Shown here: one piece after another, positions 38,265 through 50,200 of the stretch
How positions within the stretch are numbered: the first letter of the stretch is position 1
Layout of the letters: each line of letters begins with the position of its first letter
DNA from: Membranipora membranacea
Lineage: Eukaryota; Bryozoa; Gymnolaemata; Cheilostomatida; Membraniporidae
Reading direction: 5' to 3'
Length of the DNA stretch: 64,000 nucleotides
Assembly: GCA_914767715.1 (NCBI GenBank)
Contig: OU612073.1
Coordinates: 24,614,001 to 24,678,000 of the forward strand
Position numbers and translations under genes: made by a program
The notes under the pieces: model-generated
What the model was told of the DNA's origin: nothing
The model's database searches: none
What the model saw: the letters and a program-made list of their open reading frames with translations, nothing else

Positions 38265-41200
38265 TCATTTCTTCTTCTTAGCTGCACCTGGTTTTTTCTT
38301 TGGCTTCCTGGCCCTGGACTTTTTCTTCTCTGGCTTAGCAGATGGATCTATACCAGTCATCATAAATATCGCATCATTCTCATCATAGTTACGGCGAGGA
38401 TCTCGCTTCTCATGACGCTGGAAATCGTAATGTTTCTCTGTGAAAAGAACACAACTCAGGAATTATCAAAACAAATATGACGTGGTTCTGCTTTGTAGCA
38501 CATATGCCGTATATTCTTCTTAGTTTCAACTCAACGAAATACACAACATTTCCTGACAGCTTTAAAGAACAACAGTTCATAAGACAAAATTTCAATAAAA
38601 AGTTACAGGCTGGTGTATACGTATATGCATACATGAATATATATTTATATATGTACATTTACATGTATATGTATATATATATATGCACATGTATATGTAT
38701 ATTATGAATCTAACCCGTACCAATGTTCTGATCTAGACGGATATTGTCCCAGTTCTTAGGTAGGTCCATGATCTTATTATGAGACACATCTAGTAAGTTT
38801 AACCACTTCATCTTACATATGACATCAGGCAGCTCTGTCAGTAAGTTATCCTTTAAGTTTAAATCTACCAACACACAAGAGTGCAATGAATGCAGAAATC
38901 GATAACATAACCAGAGTTCCAAGGAAAAGAAGTGTGCAACAACTGTGGGCTTAGCTAACATAAGGTGGGGCATCTCAAGATTCAAGGAGAATAAAGGAGG
39001 GTGTAAGTGCTTGGATCTTACATCTGTAAATCTGGAATCAAGGGAGAGGAACAGTTTCAAGTTATCGATTTGAGATGATTCAACAACGGTAAGTGGTAAC
39101 TGCTTTAGCTGGCTCATCTCATGAGCTACACCAGAGATTTGCTTTTCAGTAAGTCATGTGATTGCTTAATTAGTACATAGAAATAGATCACCAGAGGGAA
39201 TCAATTCATTTTTCACAATGTGACTAAATACAAGAAATCAGTCGTGGGATTTTTAAATAATAAACTTAGATGGTCTAGCCTGAATGTATTGCATATATAA
39301 GTACCCAATCTTTGAAGCGTGTGATGTGCTGCATAACACTGAGAGTACAACTCCATAACGCTGTGCTTGACCAAAAAATTGCTACCATGAGTCACTTATT
39401 TCAAATTGCTACCATTATGTTATTAACTTTTACGGACGATATCACAAAAACTGAATTTAACTTAAGTTATTTTCTTCCGTATACAGGGCGCAACATATTA
39501 AATTTACCTCAAAATAATTCGACTTATGGTAAGGAGTTTTTAAACGTAATTGATATCCGATTTTAAGAAAAATAAATTCCTACCACTGATGCTTGCTAAC
39601 CAGTAATAACGAAAACCACAAAAACCAGATAGGTATCTATTTATAGGTATCTATGGATTGGTTGGTGAAGGAGAAGTCTATTATATTATTACCTTTGAGT
39701 GAGGTGAGTCTGTTGAGATCATTAGGTAGATGTATGAGATTATTACCTTTGAGTGAGGTGAGTCTGTTGAGATCATTAGGTAGATGTATGAGATCATTCT
39801 CGGACAGATTGAGATACTCTAGTCGGTATAGACTTGTTAGATCCGGGTGGATCCAAGTCAGATAATTACCCCGAGCGTTCATATGTTTAAGACTGCCAAA
39901 CCATTGTAAGTCTCCTCTTTGAAACTCCTCAAATTGATTAACTGTGGAGAAATCATAGATACTCCCATCAAGTCATGTATCTACAGTTGTGATGTTTTTT
40001 TATCAATGATCAGATTGCCTTTGGATCATGGGATTATTGCCAACCGGAGAGGTGGAGAGGTTGATAAATTGGCCTTTTTGTTTTTCAAACAAAGATTATG
40101 GAATCTTTTTTTTTTCTAGATGAGATCTTCGATTGGCATACTGGTCGATTTTTTGTGATTCATAGTTCTTCTTAGGGACTTGATTATAAAAGGCCACATG
40201 ACTTTAAATATTGATGAAACCCTGCAAACTGTGCAACCAATTGTAGTTAACCGTGATTTCTATTCATACCAGACATGTTGAGATGGACGAGAGGGAATGG
40301 TTTCACATGGTCCATATCTGATCTCTTGCTGGGTAAGGGTAGAGATTTTATCTTGTTATTAGAAATATCCAAGTAGGAGACCGGACATCTCAGTGTCTCA
40401 GCGGGCAGAGCTTTCAGCTGATTATGTGAACAATCCAGATAGCTCAAATACTACAAGATAGCAAAACAATCCATGAAGATGGTGATGATGTTAAACAAGG
40501 CTGGAAAATTACCAGACAACTTAGTTCCCATATATAGAGTCAGCGAGTCATAAGTGTCTCTGTTGCCAAGGAGAGAACGAAAAGACATGAAGCAATATAA
40601 ATAATTGATAACATTCTAGTTGTACATTATTCAAAAGTGTGCCTTTTATAATTTTATGCACTGAGGTGATGGAGAAACATGACAAGAAATAATTGGTACC
40701 TTCAGTTCTGAAATTTTATTGGGTAACTCGACGATATCATTGAAGCTACAGTCAAAATATCTGAGTTGTTTCATATTCTGTAACATGGCCTCTGGTATAC
40801 TAGCTAGCTGATTCTTAGAGATATCCAGGTGATGGATAAGCCTGTATCTCGCTATCACCTGTGATGGAACTTCTCCAAGGTCAAGGCCTGTAAACATTGA
40901 TACATCCACATGTGATATAGATAACAGCAGTAGGCTAAGGCAGCTGTTATAATCGGGAGAACTTATTCATTTGAGCTTCTCACTAACATCAAGTTAATTA
41001 ACTTCTGTCTATTACCGGGTCTAGGAGTAGGAGGTAGCTCAGTTGGTTAGAGCGCCTGCCCTTTAACGCGCAAGCGTTGGAGGTCCTGGGTTCGAATCCC
41101 GCTGCGGTCTACTGACTACTGGGCTCATATGACGCCCCAGGTGTGCTCCGATCTGCCTGGAAACTGAGAGCAACTTGGCACCGAATACGGCGGCCGCGCC

Positions 41201-44200
41201 CTTAAGGCACTGATATTTCTCAGTCCTCGGACGGAGACAACACTTGCGATTTTAACCCACACATTCCGAGTCCTCATCTGTTTCCCAAATGCTAAACACC
41301 ATTTAGCAGGTAGTTATAACCCAGTTAGTTACTAGCATTATCATTCTTCTTGCAATCCGCTAGATGATATATTCATACCTGCTGGCGCTGGCGCTTACTA
41401 TATCTTAGTTATGATGAGATACAGGTGGTACAGGAAGTGAGGGTATACATACCTGATATAGCCAGTCTCTCAAGGTGTATCAGGTTCTTGTTCAGTACCT
41501 TCTCTATGTGATGAGGACTGTTGTTACTAATATCTAGCTCTCTCACCATAACAGGTATAAACAGCTCGTTCACTGCATTGTCTCTAAGCTATGAAAAAGA
41601 GAAGTAGGAAAACTCCGATGGTCTTTAATTTAACCTAGCCATGAATGGGCTGTGTTTTTTGGTTTACCTCATGCAAACCAACAAACCAGAGCAAACCCAT
41701 TGGCTACCATAAACTCAGATCTTAGTGACGTCGTTACATTCTCCTTGAACATCACTTACCTAGGTAAAGGTTACATACCGTTACTTTCATTAACCATTAC
41801 GCATTACAATGTTATTAATTTTGATTGAATTCCATAATAGACAGTTTTCTGAGCTCCGATTTAGGCCTCAGTTCGGAGTTGTCCTCTCTCCAGTTTGGTC
41901 TTTTAACCCACGCCGCATAGGAAAAACGTGCTGAAAAGAGGGTTATCTTGATAACCGCTTATAATGGGATAAAAATCATTTTTGCTTCCGAATCTGCAGC
42001 ATTGAAAACTCATATGGACATAGTTTGGGAAATAATTTTAGTATTTGGATAGTCAACTATAGCATATTCTGCCTGTTTTGCGGACAATTTGGCAGAATTT
42101 TTTTAAGGGTTTTGTCACTAAGATTAAGATTTGATCAACATTCCAGCCTCCAATGATTTGGAAACCCTATCTCACAGGGTTTTCAACGGTGCAGACTCTG
42201 AATCAAAAATCATTTTTATCCTAACATTAGCGGATAACCCTCTTTCAGCAGGTTTTTCCTATGCGGCGTGGGTTAAAAGTACCAAACTGGAGAGAGGACA
42301 TCTCCTAATTGAGGCATAAATAAGAGTTCAGAAAACTGTCTTTTATCTCAGATGCTCAAAAGAAAGATTTCTAAATTGTAAATTAATTTCGTAATCATGG
42401 TTTCACTGATTCCGAGATTCACACATTCTACAAATTGTTTTTTATTTGCGCAGCAGAGAACTCACCTCTAGTACCTCCAGCTGGTTGAACATTGTACTGA
42501 AGCTTTTATGAAAAAAGCTGATTTCATTTCTGTTAAGTTTGAGGTGCGTCAGCATTCTCCATTTTCTCAGCTCCCATGGCAGCTGAGTCAGCTCATTGAA
42601 ACTGATCAGATTCAATTAAAACACATTATTGTTGGAATTAAAACTTTCAAGCAGTTTTTTGAGCTACCCATTCAAAGTTATTAATCAAACCATTTATGTT
42701 GGATATATTATTATAATACATATTAACATCTGATTTAGTCCTTTTGCAAATCTGCCCCATCAGGTCATCGTCCATGAATCTATTTTTGGGATCAGAGGCG
42801 ATAAAAAATGAATCCGCCCCATTTTCCCAATGTCATTTTCCCACCAAGCCATTTTCCCACCTCCCGTTATCCCACTCTGCCGTTTTCCCACCTGGACATT
42901 TTCCCACCGAGCAATTATCCCACCTGGTTAATTTCCCACTGTGCCATTTTCCCACCTGGACGTTTTCCCACCAATCTAGTTTCCCACCTGCACTTTTTCC
43001 CACCAATCCATTTTTCCACCTAGACATTTGCTCAACTAGCCATTTTCCCACCAGGCTGTTTCCCACCAAACAATTTTCCCAACAGGACGATTTCCCACCA
43101 AACAATTTTCCCAACTGGACAATTTACCACAGTGCTGTTTTCCCACCACAAAATTTTTTCACCGCACAGATCATAGCCTTTTTCCCGGCTAAGCCATTCA
43201 CATTTCACAAATACGTTAACAATTTTCACATCTAGCCAACACTGGAGAATGTAGCTTTGGAAATGGAGAGGTGAGTGGACTTTATTAGTAGCAGGTTGAT
43301 TTTGATTTTGATTGAGTTTTTTATTGCACAAGTTAGTCCAAAGGGTTGATTTCATCAAAAATTGCCTCCTTTTTATGAACTTCTTTTTTGACAAAACAAA
43401 GTAATCGTGCCTATGCCAATTCTCAAAAGTTTTGAGCCATTTAATCATCGCCCGGGCTGAACAGATTATCATAATAACGGTCATTGGCCATATCACTCTA
43501 CATCATATTATGTTATCCGCCACATGGCTTTCGATAAAGATTGTTTTACTGGTTTAGCTTTTATCAATCAACCACCAAACAATGTGAAGAAAATTCTCAC
43601 TCTATGTATACTTACGCACACGATCCTTTCCGAGATGACAATGAATATTATTCAAGTTACAACAATTATTTGCTTTGACCAGGGACCCGTCCTGCTTTTA
43701 CCATATCAACAGTTTGAAACATTAGAATTGTTTCCAATTGTAAAAAGAAGGGACAACTTTCTGCAATGCTAAATTCAATTGGTGATCATCAATAAGCGTG
43801 AAAATAATTATATGATTGCATTGAAGAATCTGTGCTGTTAAGTAAGGGTGGCCATTTAAAGCAGACAAGGCATAGATGATACTTGGTTAATCATACTTGT
43901 GAACCAAAGACTGAGCTTTTGTAAGCATATCTATACACAGCTTGTTGTGGTGCAAATTGGTTGTATGCTATGTCTACAATATCTGATCAACTGAAATATT
44001 GTTAGGATTATGGCATCACAACATGCTGTAACGCGTACTATTTATTTGTTTCATGCTGAAGGTTTTTAATCGGTGAAATTTCTATTGATAACGGAAATAT
44101 AATACAAAAATACGACTAACAAAGTTGATTGATTGATTGAGTAAAAACGTAAAAATGTATATTAAACAGTCAACCTGTGCCCCTTCTTTGCAAGTTCAAA

Positions 44201-47200
44201 GGGATCTAAGGTAAGTATGAATACCAAAAATGTGATAATATTCCAAACATTTCAATGTTTAGCCTTTCATGTAAACCCTCACTCCAGGCCTTGGAGGGGT
44301 TCTAGTATTGTGTATCGAAACCCGTCACCGCGTGTCCTTCAACGTAAGGTATTTTCTGTTTTATTATTTTTTAGGTTGACAAACTTGAAAAATACAAATC
44401 TTAAAAATTAAGCAACTGACAAAATTCCATCGGCAAAATCTTGTCATTATAGCACTGCTTTTTGCCTCCAGCTATTTAAAAATAGTGTAAGGAAACTCAT
44501 GTTCAAACAGGATACAAATTCTCCTGAAACAATTACAGACCTTGTTACTATTTTATAATTTTTTTCTCTAAATGCATTTACCAAAAAAATATTCGACCAT
44601 AAAAAACCATCGAGGAAATTATTGACATGTGGTATAATTGACAGTGCCCTTAGGCTATCGGAATCATATTTACACCAGTGAGTTTTATTTGTTAAAATTA
44701 TGAACTTAGACCAATATCGAAATAGGACTTCCCTATCAATAAATATCAACTGAATTTATAGGAATTATGCTGGCTCCTCTATTGCATTAGGAGATCATCA
44801 GACATTAACTGAAATTGAACGTCTTGCTGCAGTAGGAAAATTTTTGAGTGATATCAAACTATCCCGAAACTGAATTATAACAAATTAGAAGCGACCAAAT
44901 CAAAAATCAATGCTGTGATCTATTTCTATTTAAATTGTTCCAAATGCACACTGTGCTCCCTGTTTTCTCGGCGCCCTAGGTCTTCTTGCTCTCAGCTCGT
45001 ACTCACTCCTTGTTGGTGACTTAATATTGATATTAAATGCAGAATAGTATTTAGTCTTCTCTTCAGAATCAACGCAAGAGCAACTCTCCAAAATAATTGT
45101 GTAAATTTATGATGATCATTCACAAAGGCACTCGCATCTGTTTATGATGGTTACTAAATTTCTTATGGCTAGATGGAATTGATCAGGAATTTAGTGCAAA
45201 ACTAAAATGGTGATGAAATACTGAAAGAGAAACAGTGACCCTTTGTAAATTTCATCAGCAAAACTGTGGTCAAGCATTAGCGAAATCAAGTGCAACTAAT
45301 GAATCATAGTAGTTTACACCTTGGTTCACTGTTATCTGTGAACATTTATATTTTGTAATGGTAATTGGTAATTTTCCCAGCGCGCTGTCCACCAGTCGTC
45401 TTTTATTGAATTAGCTAACTCTTATCACCAATGTGGTACAGTTATCACATCTGTTATGTCTGTGACAAGAACATAAAGATGTGTTTATATCTATCACCTA
45501 TGTACGTTGTATGGACACACACCAAAGTCATGCTGTAATTCAATCAATGACGTCATATCAACTGCTAGTTTTTTAGCCGACTGTCAAGTCCCATCACTGT
45601 CAGAGGTTTTTAATCGAGTTTTTAAAAACATTTATCTTAAAATGTACATTACAGAGTCTACAACCCTACTCACTTTAGGGTGTTACCCCATAGTAGAATA
45701 GAGCTACAGCGGGAGAAGTGCGAAACTTACCACCCTCCCCCGACGAACTTAGCTTGTCAAAACCGGCTACCGTTACAGGTACCAAACATAATAAATCAAT
45801 GTAAATAGTACCAAATATGCAGCACATGTGGTTTGGCATGGCAATATTGAATTACCTTAGCATAATCACTAATTATAAATTTAAACCAAAACCTTGATTG
45901 TGACAAGCATTGTTATAGTTATTGTTCATAAGATGTATCCTGGTTTTTTATAACACAATTATTTTGGGGGAGTTGCTCTCCTGTTGACTCTTTATACCAA
46001 CTAATGTAGGCGGAGTTCAATCTAGCACTTTCTACATTCATTCCAGGGTTTCTCGACTTTATTACCAGACTACATTCATTCCAGTTAGTTCAATCCCGTC
46101 TACATTTGTTCCAACCGATGTTTATTTCAAGATTCTGGGTGCATATTCTGTTTACAAACAAGCGCCCCATTAAATCTGACAACAGTTCCTTTGGTGAACA
46201 CAACTATGTGTTATTACAAAGAATTGCACATAAGCAAGGTTGTGAAAAATCATGAGGAAACTGTTCAAGTCTTTTTCAAGCATTTTTAACACCAACGGTC
46301 ATAGACTTAAGGATTCTAGAATATAAAAGGAGCAACAAAACTTTTATGACGAGATTCTAACGCTACTTTCAATTAACATTTTTAATGCCTGAAAAAGAGC
46401 AGAAGGAAAAGAATGAAAAAAATAGAAAGAAGCTACCAGCGTTCATTTGAAAAAAGTAATAGTGGGAAAATGGCAAGTGGGAAAACGTCCGGGTGAAAAA
46501 AATGATTGGTGGGAAAACGTCCAGGTGGAAAAATGGATTGGTGAGAAAACGTCCAGGTGGGAAAGCAGCTTTGTGAGAAAATATCATGGTGGGAAAACAT
46601 CCCTGGTGAGAAAATGGATCAGTGAGAAATCGTCCTGGTGGGAAATCGGATATGTGGGAAAATGTTCTGGTGGGGAAAATGGCTCGGTTGGAATATGGCT
46701 CGGTGGGAAAATGGCTTGGTAGGATAAAGGGAGGTGGGAAAATGACATTGGGAAAATGTCCGGATACCATAAAAAACATTGACAATTCAAAGAGGTTATT
46801 GTCTCACCTTAGATCAAGTTTTTCAAGTATCTGAGCTAGTCCGAGTTCTTCAGGTACTGTGGCTATATAGTTGTTGGAGACGTTGAGTTCTTTGAGAGTA
46901 CCGACCCGACCCAGAGTAGGAGGTATCTCTCTCAGTCTGTTATATGATATATCAAGCTCTTTCAGACTCGTCATTCCTCTGATAGTAAGATATAAATACT
47001 AACTGGTGAGCCAATGAAATCACTACAGATCATTGTCAACTCATCAGAGTCAAAAGGTAAGATTGAGTCACATACAGAAAAACCTTCAGATAGATACTGC
47101 CAAACACCAAGCCTGTAGATTTGAGCTGTTTAGCTGATCAGCCCACGGAATAGTGGGATTTTGTGCTTATACTTAATACTACAGTATATTATCGCTATGG

Positions 47201-50200
47201 TTTTGTGCCAGAGGTGGTGACAAGCTTTGGTGAGCCTGTTCTGTCCAGAGGTGAGCCTGCTCTGACCAGATGTGTGCTTGCTCTTCCAAGCTGTACCCAA
47301 ACCAGATTTGATGCAATAATCATTGCCTGTTACCCTGTTTTCAAATGTTTTAGATGTATGGTGAAGGTGATCTGCGCCATCGCGGATGGATTGCTTTAAA
47401 TTGTATGGACCGTTACTTGGAATTCTCACCTCATCTCATGCGGCATTATTACGACCTCATTCCTGTTTGCTATTAACTTGACACAAGATGGAAGTTTTTC
47501 TACACCAGAAATATCTGTGATTGAGTTAGAGGATATATCCAATATCTTTAGTCGAGGCAGCCTGTCAAAATAACTTTATTTTTGAAAAAACAACGTTTTC
47601 TCTGGCTTATCAGCCCCTCGTCCAGGGAGAACATCAACTTTATCAAGGTTTTGAAAAGAACAAGTCATGATTCAGGTATTTTTAACATAAATCCAATATA
47701 TGTGGTGTACTAGTTTATAGAGAGCCAAGCGCTGGTGAATACAAATTCAAGTAAAAACGATCTTAAGACAATCCTCAATCATTGGCTTGTACTGCGGTAT
47801 CAGACTCATAAGTGAACACTTTCAATTGTCATCAAAATACATGGAAATAAAGTTAGCAATATCAAACAATTTTTTTAACATGATTGTGTGCTGAATGCCT
47901 CTGATTGATTTCTAACACTTACTGATATATATTCTCAGGTAGAGATGTGAGAGAATTGTTACTGACATTAAGTTCAACCAGACACTTCAGTTTGTGAAGT
48001 TCATCTGGCAGCGACATCATCTCGTTGTAGGACAGATCCAAAATCTAGTGAACAGTACAAGTTTTAGCATTACCAAGTGATCAGTCATTGGTTGGTTGTA
48101 TGTGTGAGTTATTACAGCACATGAAATAGTACATCTGATTCTAATACACTAGAAAGACAACAGGGTATGTTATCACCAAATTTTCCATGATATTAATAGT
48201 GATTCGGGAGTTGTCAGATCATTTGTAAGTGTAAGACAATAAAGTATACTTGCTGAGAACTGAGAGCAGATCTAAGCAGATCTAAGGAACACTTCCTGTT
48301 ACTTACCTAACACTTCCTGTTACCTACCTAAGACTTCCTGTTACCTACCTAAGACTTCCTGTTACTTACCTAAGACTTCTTGTTACTTACCTATGTCACC
48401 TATTGTAACTTACCACCATTCCTTTAAGCCTCAGAAGTGTATCATCTAAGTCCATAATGATATTGTGAGAGGCGTTCAGGTGGGTGATGTAATGAGGGAA
48501 GAAACTTATATCTGACTGCTCCTGTCCTTCTTCGGGTACTAAGGCTAAGGCGCTGAGCTGAACATTTCAAAATGTGAATATGCAAATAATACACCAGATA
48601 GCAAGTGAGATACCAAATATCTTAGTGTATCATTATCACACTTGGCCTTCACTGGAGACCAGCTTCCAGCTACGAGCAGAATAATTGTGTACATTAGAGA
48701 ATAAATTATAGAATTTAGTATGTAGCTAAATAAATATCAAATCTAAGTAGGAAAACCTTGGAGTATGATATTTATTTAGCTACAGAATTATGACGTTATA
48801 GAAATGATTTACTATTGAGCCTTATAATACTGATGCTTGCTTCATGAGAAAAACTCATTCTCGTTATGCCTATTTTAAATTTGTTTGAGCCACTTTTCTA
48901 GAATGCAAGAACCATCAGCTCGATGCACTTACTCGGTTGTGGCTGATGTCGAGACGAGAGAGACAGTGGAGTCTATTAAAACCCTCAGGCATGGCTTTAA
49001 TTCGACAATGTGACACATCCAGGTAGTTGAGGTGGAGCTCTCCTTTAGGTGGTAACTTTGGTAATGTCTCCATCACATTGTGGCTGCAGAAAAGTTGAAA
49101 ATCATTAAGAAGTGAAACGAAAGGATTTTAGGAGCAATTAAGACTTGAGGCAAACTTATTTCAAGATGAATTTCTTAAGAATATTTTGTTAATCATGTTT
49201 CTCTAAAAAGTTGACTGGAATTGCACCCTCATGGTTGATGAACCTTTGTAATTGAATGAAACTTGCAATCACAGCAAATACTCACTCACATACCAGCAAG
49301 TTTCAAACTCACCAAAGAAAGCATGACAACTGCTAGACAATTCCGAAGACTTTACAAGAGAGACCGATTGAAATTGGATTTAAAAAAATTAATTTCTTCC
49401 ATGTATGGTTCTCCAAAGCAATGATTACATTGACAAAATTGACATTATCGACAAATTACTGGATCAATCTCTAAATAATCATTTCAATCCTCTAAAACTT
49501 AATAATACTGCAGAGAGTAAGATTCAGACAATGAACTTTATTTTACACCGTTCAATGCGAGAAGCAGATAAGACCATGTTTTTGAAAACAACAACACAAA
49601 AGAAACAATAAGAAAGCAGGTATTGTGATCATTTGATGCCCATGATCATGACGTTCCCATCTCAAAAAAACACAAAAAATTTTCCCTTCTATTGAGTGGT
49701 TTCCTTCCCATTGAGTGGTTTCCTTCCCGTACTGACCATCAATCACCTTTGCTAGATAAGTGTCAAAGTTCAATGGCAACATAAAATGTCAAGCATTCTG
49801 TGGACTGTCAATGACCTCGGATAGCTTAGTTCTCAGTGTCTATGGGATTTGTTTTCCAGTTGAGAGAAATTCCCTATCAGGCTTCTCTGATCGCATATAT
49901 CAGGGAAGCCTAATAGGGAATTTCTCTCAACTGGAAAACAAATCCCATAGACACTGAGAATAAAGCTATCCGAAGTCATGGGATTATGGGATTCTCGGTA
50001 AGCCCAATATAACTGTCTGTCTGTCTGTCTTGATGGTTATATTTGTTATCATAGATTGTAAAATCAATAGCTGCACTTTACTAATTATACAGTCTTGTAA
50101 TAGAAGCTTCTGTTTGATTTTGCTCAATCCTAGAAAATACTAATAATTATAAACTCAAAAAAGACAGAACTGCAACATAATCCTCATGTCTCTAGGTTTG

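Noticed and set aside
38710-39117. Single-exon LRR protein on the minus strand
   Set aside because: Only 38864-38721 is LRR sequence, with an acceptor at its start; the upstream part is intron read-through.
41024-41110. Functional tRNA gene
   Set aside because: The A and B boxes are good but acceptor and anticodon stems do not pair, and a SINE-like body follows.
42744-43235. Phe/Pro/His-rich reading frames, and their counterparts at 46369-46790
   Set aside because: They come from translating the CATTTTCCCACC arrays in any frame; no splice context or start supports a protein.
48290-48405. CRISPR-like array
   Set aside because: Units are directly tandem with no spacers and lie in an animal intron.
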